A stretch of 9,889 nt of DNA from Rugosibacter sp. (GTDB lineage Bacteria > Pseudomonadota > Gammaproteobacteria > Burkholderiales > Rhodocyclaceae), in NCBI GenBank assembly GCA_030652715.1, contig JAUSQB010000081.1, positions 1-9,889 of the forward strand, in the 5' to 3' direction. The notes under the pieces are model-generated. The model had not been told where the DNA came from, did not search any database, and saw only the letters and a list, made by a program, of their open reading frames with translations. Position numbers and translations under genes: made by a program. Below, piece after piece: positions 1 to 7,122 of the stretch (position 1 is the stretch's first letter; the number at the start of each line of letters is the position of its first letter).

Positions 1-1497
1 GTCGTGCGAGACCAGCACCATGCCGGCCTCGGTTTCTTGCAGCGCGATGGTCAGCGCTTCGCGCATTTCCAGGTCGAGGTGGTTGGTCGGTTCATCCAGC
101 AGCAGCAAATTGGGTGCGGTGCGGATCATCAAGGCCAGCGCCAGGCGTGACTTTTCGCCGCCGGAAAAACGGCCGCAGGGCGCATCCACCATGTCGCCGC
201 GAAAATCAAAGCTGCCCAGATAGCTGCGCAAGTCTTGCTCGCGGGTTTGTTTGCCCATGGCGGTTTCTTGATGAATCATGTGCCACAAGGGCGATTCGGT
301 GGGCCGCAGTTGTTCTAACTGGTGCTGGGCAAAATAGCCGAGCTTCAAGTTGCGGCCGTCTTCGCGTGTGCCTTCCAAGGGTTGAATATCGCCCGCGAGC
401 AATTTCATCAGCGTGGATTTACCCGCGCCATTGCGCCCGAGCAGGCCAATGCGGCTATCGGGGCGCAGGCTGAAATTGAGATTTTCAAGAATCGGTGCTG
501 TATTTTTGTAGCCGATTTTTACGCGGTCAATGACCATGAGCGGATCAGAAAAAGCGTTTGGCGAGGGAAAGCTGAAACTAAACGGCGTATCAATATGCGC
601 TGCGGCAATATCGCCCATTTTTTCCAGCATCTTGATGCGGCTTTGCGCCTGGCGCGCTTTGGAGGCTTTGGCGCGAAAACGGTCGATATAGTTTTGCAAG
701 TGGGCGGCTTGTCGGCGCTGTTTTTCGGCCATCGCCATGTCGTTCGCCAAGCGTTCGGCACGGGCGCGCTCGCAGGCGGAATAGTTGCCCGTGAAGAGCT
801 GCATGCGCTGGTTTTCCACATGCACGATGTGGCTGCAAACGCCGTCGAGAAAATCGCGGTCGTGCGAGATCAGGATCAGCGTGCCCTGGTAACTTTTGAG
901 CCAGGTTTCCAGCCACAAAATCGCATCCAGATCGAGGTGGTTGGTGGGTTCATCGAGCAGCAGCAAGTCCGAGCGGCACATCAAGGCACGGGCAAGGTTC
1001 AGCCGCACACGCCAGCCGCCGGAGAATTCCGCCACCGGGCGGGCGAAGTCTTCATCGGTAAAGCCCAGGCCGTGCATCAAGGCCGCAGCGCGGGAGCGGG
1101 CGGCATAGCCGTCAATCTCGGAGAGGCGCGAATGCAGGAGGCCAATTTTTTCGCCTGCGGCGTGCGCTTCACCTTCATCTTCGTAATGCTGTTCGGCGAT
1201 GGTTAATTCCCGCTCGATCTGGCGCAACTCGACATCGCCGTCGAGCACGAACTCCAGCGCAGCGTCGGGCAGGGCGGGTGTGTCTTGCGCCACGTGCGCC
1301 AACACCCAGCTTTGCGGCCGTTCCAGGTCGCCCCGGTCGGCATGCAATTCGCCGCGCAGCAAGGCCAAAAAGGATGATTTGCCGCAGCCATTGGCACCGG
1401 TCAAACCGATTTTCCAGCCGGGGTGGATTTGCAAGGAAGCGCCTTCAACCAACGGGTCGCCATTACGGGAAAAACCAAGATTGCGGAGCAGAATCAC
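1..1497 (-). CDS. yheS: YheS-type ABC-F ATPase, 3' part missing
   Basis: This is the first 499 residues of a soluble protein with two ABC ATPase domains and no membrane segments; the frame stays open to the left window edge, ending at the D of the second SHD switch. Domain 1 has Walker A GANGCGKS (residues 34-41), signature SGGWR (159-163) and Walker B LLLLDEPTNHLD (178-189). A charged helical linker (about 245-300, rich in Arg, Lys and Gln) follows. Domain 2 has Walker A GRNGAGKS (354-361), signature SGGEK (445-449) and a second LLLLDEPTNHLD (464-475). By memory the sequence follows E. coli YheS (about 637 residues) closely throughout, so roughly 130 C-terminal residues lie outside. ABC-F proteins act on ribosomes in translation; the specific role of YheS is poorly defined. 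I chose GTG at 1495-1497 because it aligns with the YheS start and no in-frame ATG exists upstream; no clear Shine-Dalgarno precedes it. It diverges from the catabolic genes and is probably an unrelated housekeeping neighbour. Confidence 0.93.
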   Translation of the reverse strand, partial: MILLRNLGFSRNGDPLVEGASLQIHPGWKIGLTGANGCGKSSFLALLRGELHADRGDLERPQSWVLAHVAQDTPALPDAALEFVLDGDVELRQIERELTIAEQHYEDEGEAHAAGEKIGLLHSRLSEIDGYAARSRAAALMHGLGFTDEDFARPVAEFSGGWRVRLNLARALMCRSDLLLLDEPTNHLDLDAILWLETWLKSYQGTLILISHDRDFLDGVCSHIVHVENQRMQLFTGNYSACERARAERLANDMAMAEKQRRQAAHLQNYIDRFRAKASKARQAQSRIKMLEKMGDIAAAHIDTPFSFSFPSPNAFSDPLMVIDRVKIGYKNTAPILENLNFSLRPDSRIGLLGRNGAGKSTLMKLLAGDIQPLEGTREDGRNLKLGYFAQHQLEQLRPTESPLWHMIHQETAMGKQTREQDLRSYLGSFDFRGDMVDAPCGRFSGGEKSRLALALMIRTAPNLLLLDEPTNHLDLEMREALTIALQETEAGMVLVSHD

Positions 1498-1568
1498 AGA
1501 GCAGATACCAAAAAAGGGGGCAAGGCGGACAAAGAGACTCGATGGCCAATAAAAGTCCCGCGAAAAAC

Positions 1569-1611
1569 ATGCGGGGGCGCATTTTATGGCGAATCGCCTT
1601 CCGCATGGCGG
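1569..1611. repeat. Three short palindromes in the divergent spacer
   Basis: Three perfect inverted repeats sit in a row in the 186-base spacer between yheS and the thiolase. The first is ATGCG-gggg-CGCAT (1569-1582), flanked by an A run on the left and a T run on the right, so it could form a small hairpin on either strand. The second is GGCGA-a-TCGCC (1588-1598). The third is CCGC-atg-GCGG (1601-1611). They could be operator sites or part of the yheS leader. Short palindromes also arise by chance, so function is uncertain. I see no convincing -35/-10 pair in this spacer. Confidence 0.35.
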
Positions 1612-1639
1612 TTGTGTTAGCTGGTGTATAGTTAATGGC

Positions 1640-1652
1640 TGCTGAGTCAGCA
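1640..1652. promoter_or_regulatory. 13-base palindrome upstream of the thiolase, candidate operator
   Basis: TGCTGA-g-TCAGCA is a perfect 6+1+6 inverted repeat lying 31 bases upstream of the thiolase ATG and 20 bases before its Shine-Dalgarno AGGAGA (1673-1678). Location and symmetry fit a binding site for a dimeric regulator controlling the first plus-strand gene. No regulator gene is in the window and no second copy was noticed upstream of the other genes, so this is inference from symmetry and position. Confidence 0.35.
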
Positions 1653-1683
1653 CAGTTGTCTATTATAAAAACAGGAGAAAGGC

Positions 1684-2871
1684 ATGGTGGCACCCACGGT
1701 GTATGTTGTCGGCGTTGGCATGATTCCGTTTGTCAAGCCTGGAGAAAGCGATCCTTACCCGGTGATGGGCGCACGCGCCGTGCGCGCGGCGTTAACCGAT
1801 GCAGGGCTGGACTACACGGCGATACAGCAAGCCTATGCAGGCTATGTGTATGCCGATTCAACCGCCGGGCAGGCGGTGCTCTATGGCGTTGGCATGACGG
1901 GTATTCCGGTTATCAATGTGAATAACAACTGCGCCAGCGGTTCTACGGCATTGTTCCTCGCGCGGCAGGCAGTGGCCAGTGGTGTGGTGGATTGCGCGCT
2001 GGCCGTGGGTTTTGAGCAAATGAATCCGGGTGCGCTCAAAGGCGGAGCCTATAGCGACCGGCCCAGTCCGCTGGATAGCTTTATCCAGGTATTGCAAGAT
2101 CACAACCAGTTTGATGAAGCCGCGCCCAGAACGCCGCAGTTTTTTGCGGCCGCCGGGCGGGCGTATATCAACGAGTTTGGCATTGCACCGGAAACCTTCG
2201 GGCGCATTTCGGTGAAGTCTCGCCTGCATGCGGCGAATAATCCATTTGCCGTGTTTCGCAAGCCCGTCACGCTGGAGGAGGTCATGGCATCCCCCAAAAT
2301 GACCGATCCGCTCACGCGTTTGCAATGCTGCCCGCCTACCTGTGGCGCGGCGGCGGCGATTGTTTGCTCACCCGCGTTTGCCAAAAAGCATGGCCTGGAT
2401 ATGCGCGTCTCGATTGCCGGGCAGGCCATGACGACCGACCGGGGGGATGCATTTAGCGACGACATGCGCAATTTGATTGGTGCCGATATGGCGCACCGCG
2501 CGGCTCAAGCGGTGTATGCGCAAGCGGGCATAGGTCCTGAAGACGTGGACGTGGTGGAACTGCACGATTGCTTTACCGTCAATGAATTATTGTCTTACGA
2601 AGCGTTGAGCTTGACGCCGCGCGGCACGGCGGAAAAATTCATTTTGGATGGCGACAACACCTATGGCGGCAAAGTGGTCACCAATCCTTCCGGCGGTTTG
2701 CTCTCCAAGGGCCACCCGCTGGGCGCAACGGGTCTGGCGCAGTGTGCCGAGCTGACCTGGCAGTTGCGCGGCCAGGCCGAGGCACGCCAGGTGGCCGACG
2801 CCAAAGTGGCGTTGCAGCATAACCTCGGTTTGGGCGGCGCTTGCGTGGTGACGCTGTATCAACGGCACTAA
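1684..2871 (+). CDS. SCP-x-type thiolase (3-oxoacyl-CoA thiolase / lipid-transfer family)
   Basis: A cytosolic thiolase of 395 residues, expected to cleave 3-oxoacyl-CoA with CoA into acetyl- or propionyl-CoA and a shortened acyl-CoA. The nucleophile is Cys83 in NNNCASGS. The HDCF motif gives His294 and GHPLGATG gives His344; HDCF is the SCP-x form of the usual thiolase NEAF motif. The last third is strikingly like the thiolase half of human SCP2/SCPx ([31 protein letters not shown]), but the protein stops after the thiolase domain and has no SCP2 sterol-carrier domain. SCP-x thiolases are known to accept alpha-methyl-branched and sterol side-chain substrates, so a branched substrate is plausible here. 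AGGAGA at 1673-1678, five bases before ATG, supports the start. It is the first gene of the plus-strand set, with the crotonase 33 bases downstream, probably cotranscribed. An alternative role is thiolase-like condensation; cleavage is favoured by the catabolic neighbours. Confidence 0.9.
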   Translation: [395 protein letters not shown]

Positions 2872-2904
2872 CTTGAAGATAACCTTGGGCAAGAAATTGA
2901 TTTT

Positions 2905-3708
2905 ATGGATTTGAATTCTTTAGAAACCTTGAACGTAGCGCTGGATGATGGCGTGGCTACTATCACTTTAGCCAGGCCAGGGAGCCGCAATGCCATTAAC
3001 TCGGCCATGCGCGAAGAGCTCGGTGCGTTGGTGCGCTACATTTTGAACGAGCAATCCATTCGTGCCGTGGTGCTCACCGGCGCGGGCGATACCTTTTGCG
3101 CGGGGGGCGATTTGCTGGGCATGGAAGGCGTTAATTCTTCTATCATGCGGCAGCGCTTGATGGCAGCGCACACCTATTTAACCGAACTGATGAACCTTGA
3201 CCGCCCGGTGATTGCCGCCGTGGATGGTACGGCTTATGGTGCCGGGTTTAGTTTGGCGATGGCGGCGGACATGGTGGTGGCGTCCAACCGGGCGCGCTTT
3301 TGCATGGCGTTCATGCGCGTGGGTTTGTTGCCGGATTATGGCGCGATGTACACCCTGCCGCGTGTGGTCGGTTTGCAGCGCGCGAAAGAAATGATCTATT
3401 CCGCGCGTGAAATCTCGGCGGAGGAAGCCTTGCGCTTAGGCATCGTGCTGGAGCTGCACGAACCGCAGGATGTGTTGCCGCGCGCACTGGCCATGGCACA
3501 TGCCATGAAGCATATTTCGCCCACGGCGTTTGGCTTTACCAAGCACAGCTTGAATCAATCCTACGAGAGCAGCCTGGCCACCATGCTGGGCTTGGAAGCC
3601 GCAGCGCAAAGCATGGCCGTGGCTACGCCTGAATGCACCGAGGCGATTGCACGGTTTGCAGCCAAGCAAGCGCCAGCCTACACGTGGCCTAACGCTCATG
3701 GTAAGTAA
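2905..3708 (+). CDS. Crotonase-family protein, probable PaaG-type enoyl-CoA isomerase
   Basis: A 267-residue crotonase-fold protein, the usual single-domain length. The CoA/oxyanion-hole segments are FCAGGDL (64-70) and YGAGFSLA (111-118). The two glutamates of enoyl-CoA hydratase are absent: the first position is Ser116 and the second is Phe136. Instead GLLPDYG (140-146) supplies Asp144. By memory the MAF..-GL-PD-G-LPRV block closely resembles PaaG, the phenylacetate-pathway isomerase (epoxide to oxepin, also a delta3/delta2 enoyl shift), whose catalytic residue is an Asp in this loop. I therefore expect isomerase-type chemistry on an unsaturated acyl-CoA rather than hydration, although automated annotation would probably say enoyl-CoA hydratase. 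The start has a weak Shine-Dalgarno and lies 33 bases after the thiolase stop, so translation may depend on coupling. No upstream in-frame ATG is available within the spacer. Confidence 0.85.
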   Translation: MDLNSLETLNVALDDGVATITLARPGSRNAINSAMREELGALVRYILNEQSIRAVVLTGAGDTFCAGGDLLGMEGVNSSIMRQRLMAAHTYLTELMNLDRPVIAAVDGTAYGAGFSLAMAADMVVASNRARFCMAFMRVGLLPDYGAMYTLPRVVGLQRAKEMIYSAREISAEEALRLGIVLELHEPQDVLPRALAMAHAMKHISPTAFGFTKHSLNQSYESSLATMLGLEAAAQSMAVATPECTEAIARFAAKQAPAYTWPNAHGK

Positions 3709-3750
3709 ATGCCACCCGCTGATGATGAAACACGCGAAAGGCAGCATAAA

Positions 3751-3830
3751 GGCCCGCCCCCTCCCAGCCTCCCCCGCACGGGGGAGGAGACTGTCTGGCT
3801 CGCTCGCTACGCGAGAGGCGTGACCCGGCA
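3751..3830. repeat. C/G-rich palindromic intergenic element
   Basis: The 184-base gap between the crotonase and the IorA-like gene holds a perfect inverted repeat with arms CCTCCCCCG (3768-3776) and CGGGGGAGG (3779-3787), and a second smaller one, CTCGC-tac-GCGAG (3803-3815). C-rich/G-rich stems of this kind are common as dispersed intergenic repeats in betaproteobacterial genomes (recollection, not a search). The stem could also stall or end transcription from the thiolase-crotonase pair, but there is no T run after it, so it is not a standard intrinsic terminator. Its presence suggests the next gene may have its own promoter; I could not identify one convincingly. Confidence 0.55.
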
Positions 3831-3892
3831 CAAATTGCGTTGTTTCACGCTAAACGTATCCATCCATCCCAACCGAAAACGGAATAAACACG

Positions 3893-6040
3893 ATGTCCCA
3901 TTCATTTACCAGTGACGAAATAGCGCAGCTCAAGGGCGGCCAGGGCGATACGCTTTATGGCGATGGTGCGTTGGTGGTGTTAAAAGCGCTGCTCGAATCC
4001 GGCATCAGCTATTTTGGTGGCTACCCCGGCGCGCCCACCGCCAATGTGCTGGATGCTTTTGCCGATGCTTATGAGCCGATTCTGAAGGATTACGGCTGTT
4101 ATTTTGAAACTTCCAGCAATGAAATGGCCGCCGCTGCATTGCTCACCGCCTCTGTTTTCGAGCCTGTGCGCGGCGCGGTGACCTGGAAGGTGCTGGGCAA
4201 CGGCGTCGGCCAGGATGTGGTCGATCACGTCTCGCAACTGGGCGTGAAAGACGGCGCGATGATTATCGTGGGCGAGGATTATGGCGGCTCCAGCACCACG
4301 GTGTTGCAGCGCACGCTGCCCTGGGGGCACAAAATCGGTATGCCGGTGATCGACCCGCGCCATGATCAGCAAGTGCTGCATCGCCTGGTCAAGGAAGGCA
4401 TGGATTTATCGCGCGACAGCAACTCGGTGGTCGCTTTGTTGTTAAGGCCGCAACACTCGCACGCCAATGCTGAAATTACCGTGGGCGACAATGTGCTGCC
4501 CAAAATCAGTACGGTCAATAAGTTGAAAGAATTCCGCCGCGACCCGACCATTTTTGCCTTGCCGCCGTATTCATTCCAGCAAGAAGCCAGGCGCTTCGAG
4601 GAGCGCCTGCCCACGGCCACGCGTCTGATTGTCGAGCGCCATTTGAATGAATTTTTTGGTAACGAAGAAGCTAAAGTCGGCATCATCACGCACGGCACGA
4701 CGTTCAACACCACCATGCGTTTACTCAGCATCATGGGCTTGGCGGATGAATTTGGCGAGCTGGATCCGCGTATTCATTTGCTGCAACTCAATGTCATTTA
4801 TCCGCTGAGCGACGAGCAGGTCGCAGGTTTTATTGGTGATAAAACCCACGTGCTGCTGGTAGAAGAAGGCCAGCCGGATTTAATGGAAAGCCATATCCGC
4901 GCCTTGATCCAGAAAAAAGACATCCGCGTGAAGTTTTTTGGCCACGATTTAGTGCCCAAGTATGGCGAGCTGATTCCCGAAAAACTCGGCCCCGCCCTGG
5001 CGCAGTTCCTCATGCAGGCGATTCCCGAGACGGGCACAGCGCCGGGCGATGCGGTGCAGGGGCTGATCAACCGCAAACGGCAGGCTCTGAGCATGTTCCC
5101 CGCGCCCGTGCCGCCACGCTTTCCGACTTTCTGCACAGGTTGCCCCGAGCGGCCGGTGTTCTCGCAAATGAAGATTCAGGAATACACCACGGGGGTGAAA
5201 GACTGGCACGGGGGGGACGTGGGTTGCTATGGCATGGCCGGGTTTATTCCGTTCCAGATGTCGGACTCGAACGTGGGCATGGGCGCGGGCATGGCGGCAG
5301 CCTCTGCCGTGTCCGCCATGTCCGAACAGCACAATGTGTCGGTTGTGGGGGACGGCACGCTGTGGCATAGCGCATTCAATACGTCCGCTGCGAATGCCAT
5401 TTATAACCGCCAGGACAGTACCTACATTGTGCTCGACAATAAATGGACCGCCATGACCGGGGCGCACGAAAACCCCAACGTGGGCAAGCTGATGACGGGC
5501 GAAGCGGTCGGCACCGAGATGAGCATTGTGAAAACCTTTGCCGCGATGGGGGTGAAGAAGATAGAAACGGCCAACCCGTACAACTTCCGCGATTTTCAGG
5601 ACAAGATGAAAAAGATCCGGCGGGACGCGAAGATTCCGCAGGTGCGGGTGCTGATTTCCGATGCTGAATGCATGCTGCAAAAGCAGCGCCGCGTAAAGCC
5701 GGAACGTGCTGCTGCAATCAAGGCTGGCGAGCGGGTTGAGATTGATCGTTTGGGCGTGGATGCCGAAGTGTGCGTCGGGGATCACGCCTGCATGCGCTTT
5801 AACGGTTGCCCGTCGCTTACCCTGGCCGATGGGCCGAACAGCTTGCGCACGGCACCGGTGGCGGCGATTGATACGAACTGCGTGGGCTGTGGCGTGTGCG
5901 GCGAGATCACCACGGCGGCGCAACTGTGCCCTTCGTTTTACAAGGTCACCAAGATTGAAAATTCGGGCTGGCTGGAGAAAATCAAGGCGGGTGTTTCTCG
6001 CCTGATGATCGGTCGCCCTGTTGTTCGGCCGACTGTGTGA
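3893..6040 (+). CDS. IorA-like 2-oxoacid:ferredoxin oxidoreductase, alpha subunit
   Basis: A 715-residue thiamine diphosphate and iron-sulfur enzyme chain, related to indolepyruvate:ferredoxin oxidoreductase alpha. These enzymes oxidatively decarboxylate aryl-2-oxoacids to acyl-CoA and reduce ferredoxin. The N-terminal domain has GYPGAP (43-48) and the NE pair ending at Glu77; a transketolase-C-like domain spans about 235-370. The C-terminal ThDP domain has CTGCP (Cys414, Cys417) and the ThDP motif GDG (486-488) to DN (515-516). A ferredoxin-like tail follows. Its first motif is Cys627-x2-Asp630-x2-Cys633-x5-Cys639-Pro, with Asp where canonical IorA has Cys. The second is Cys663-x2-Cys666-x2-Cys669-x9-Cys679-Pro, six residues longer than the usual CP spacing. 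Only the alpha part is present: no beta (gamma-domain) subunit or ferredoxin gene is in the window, and the protein is far shorter than the fused alpha-beta forms (over 1,100 residues). The start ATG has only a weak GGA about ten bases upstream. Substrate unknown; an aromatic 2-oxoacid is inferred. Confidence 0.87.
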   Translation: MSHSFTSDEIAQLKGGQGDTLYGDGALVVLKALLESGISYFGGYPGAPTANVLDAFADAYEPILKDYGCYFETSSNEMAAAALLTASVFEPVRGAVTWKVLGNGVGQDVVDHVSQLGVKDGAMIIVGEDYGGSSTTVLQRTLPWGHKIGMPVIDPRHDQQVLHRLVKEGMDLSRDSNSVVALLLRPQHSHANAEITVGDNVLPKISTVNKLKEFRRDPTIFALPPYSFQQEARRFEERLPTATRLIVERHLNEFFGNEEAKVGIITHGTTFNTTMRLLSIMGLADEFGELDPRIHLLQLNVIYPLSDEQVAGFIGDKTHVLLVEEGQPDLMESHIRALIQKKDIRVKFFGHDLVPKYGELIPEKLGPALAQFLMQAIPETGTAPGDAVQGLINRKRQALSMFPAPVPPRFPTFCTGCPERPVFSQMKIQEYTTGVKDWHGGDVGCYGMAGFIPFQMSDSNVGMGAGMAAASAVSAMSEQHNVSVVGDGTLWHSAFNTSAANAIYNRQDSTYIVLDNKWTAMTGAHENPNVGKLMTGEAVGTEMSIVKTFAAMGVKKIETANPYNFRDFQDKMKKIRRDAKIPQVRVLISDAECMLQKQRRVKPERAAAIKAGERVEIDRLGVDAEVCVGDHACMRFNGCPSLTLADGPNSLRTAPVAAIDTNCVGCGVCGEITTAAQLCPSFYKVTKIENSGWLEKIKAGVSRLMIGRPVVRPTV

Positions 6041-6120
6041 AGGGGTACTTTTAGTGATTGAAGCAACGTTTTTTGTGGGTGTAGCATGAAAAATTAAGGC
6101 TATGTTTTTTGTAGCGATAA

Positions 6121-6138
6121 ATAAAAACAGGAGAGGAG
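6121..6138 (+). promoter_or_regulatory. Strong RBS with leader shared with the first thiolase
   Basis: AGGAGAGGAG (6129-6138) lies six bases before the ATG of the first dioxygenase and is the strongest Shine-Dalgarno in the window. The 14 bases ATAAAAACAGGAGA (6121-6134) are identical to 1665-1678, directly before the thiolase start. The 104-base gap upstream (6041-6144) is AT-rich with repeated T runs, unlike the coding regions, and could carry a promoter, but no good -35/-10 pair is evident. Confidence 0.5.
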
Positions 6139-6144
6139 ATCATC

Positions 6145-7068
6145 ATGGCTGTATCACGACTGAGTTATCTGAGTATTCGCGCATTGGATTTGGCAGCAAG
6201 TGAAAAGCATTACACCGAGGTCGTCGGCCTGCGGGTTACCGGCAGAAGCCCCGGGCAGGTGTACCTGCAGGCGCATGAAGCGCAGGATCATCACTGCATT
6301 ATCTTGAATGCCTCTGACCGCGCGGGGCTTGATCATGTGGGCTTTAAAGTCAATGATCCGAATGATTTGCATGAAGCGGAAGCGGGGGCCAAGGCATGGG
6401 GCTTGAAAACCCATCGTGTCGCAGCGGGGAATGTCATGGGGCAGGGCGAGGGGCTCAGCATTGAGCTTCCCTCCGGTCATACGTTCAACCTGTTTTATCA
6501 CTCTGACAAGGTGGGCTATTCGTACGGGATGAAAGACCCGGACATCATTCTGGAAAACTTGAATGGCGTTTGGCCGGTGACGCATCTGGATCACACGTTG
6601 CTCGCCGGAAATGATTGCGACAAAACCGCCAAGTTTTTGCAGGAAGTGCTGGACTTCAATTTGACGGAATGCATCCATGGGCCGGACGGCAATCCATTTG
6701 CATTCTTTCTGACGGTGAGTAACACAATTCACAACGTGGCATTTGCTCCGGGCCCACCCAACAGCCTGCACCATATTGCATTTTATGTAAGCGACCGGGC
6801 GGACGTGATTCGCCGTGTGGATATGCTAAAGCACCGCAAAGTGGCAACCTTTGACTACGGCATCAGCCGTCACGGGGTGGCAGGGGTGACGACGGTTTAT
6901 TTTCATGATCCGTCGGGCAATCGCAATGAGTTTCAGTGTGGCGTGTATGAGGCTTCGGTTGTGCGCAATAAAATACCGCCCATCGTTTGGGCGGGTGAAA
7001 ATATTCCACGCGGGGTTTTCTATTACGAGAGTGCTGTGCTTGCCAACTTCTTTGAAGTGGTGACTTAA
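6145..7068 (+). CDS. Catechol 2,3-dioxygenase-like extradiol dioxygenase (VOC family)
   Basis: A 307-residue type I extradiol dioxygenase, the same length as XylE of Pseudomonas putida. Such enzymes open a catechol-type ring next to the two hydroxyls, using non-haem Fe(II) and O2. Two VOC modules are visible (about 5-120 and 145-265). The metal triad is His150 (LDHTLL), His210 (LHHIAF) and Glu262 (PSGNRNE), matching XylE His153, His214 and Glu265. The second-sphere residues are all present: His196 (XylE His199), His243 in SRHG (His246) and Tyr252 (Tyr255). The C-terminal end also follows XylE, so the gene looks complete and active. A strong Shine-Dalgarno (6129-6138) supports the start. Its divergent paralogue starts 54 bases after its stop. 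Likely substrate is a substituted catechol or catechol-like intermediate; the actual compound cannot be read from sequence. Ring-fission hydrolase or semialdehyde dehydrogenase genes are not in the window. Confidence 0.92.
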   Translation: MAVSRLSYLSIRALDLAASEKHYTEVVGLRVTGRSPGQVYLQAHEAQDHHCIILNASDRAGLDHVGFKVNDPNDLHEAEAGAKAWGLKTHRVAAGNVMGQGEGLSIELPSGHTFNLFYHSDKVGYSYGMKDPDIILENLNGVWPVTHLDHTLLAGNDCDKTAKFLQEVLDFNLTECIHGPDGNPFAFFLTVSNTIHNVAFAPGPPNSLHHIAFYVSDRADVIRRVDMLKHRKVATFDYGISRHGVAGVTTVYFHDPSGNRNEFQCGVYEASVVRNKIPPIVWAGENIPRGVFYYESAVLANFFEVVT

Positions 7069-7122
7069 ATGGCGAAGCTGTCAATTTCACTTGTCGATCC
7101 CACACTTTGGAGGATGTAAAGC

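Noticed and set aside
322..1206. 294-codon plus-strand open frame
   Set aside because: It lies antisense to the yheS gene, whose frame shows complete ABC motifs; the plus-strand translation has no recognisable domain.
3835..3862. TTGCGT-16-TATCCA as a promoter for the IorA-like gene
   Set aside because: Both hexamers match the consensus poorly; similar matches are expected by chance.
3709..3915. 68-codon plus-strand frame right after the crotonase stop
   Set aside because: It runs through the C/G-rich palindrome and overlaps the IorA-like start; its low-complexity Pro/Arg-rich product looks like translated repeat DNA.
4949..5923. 324-codon minus-strand open frame
   Set aside because: It is a shadow of the IorA-like gene, rich in His and Arg and without motifs.
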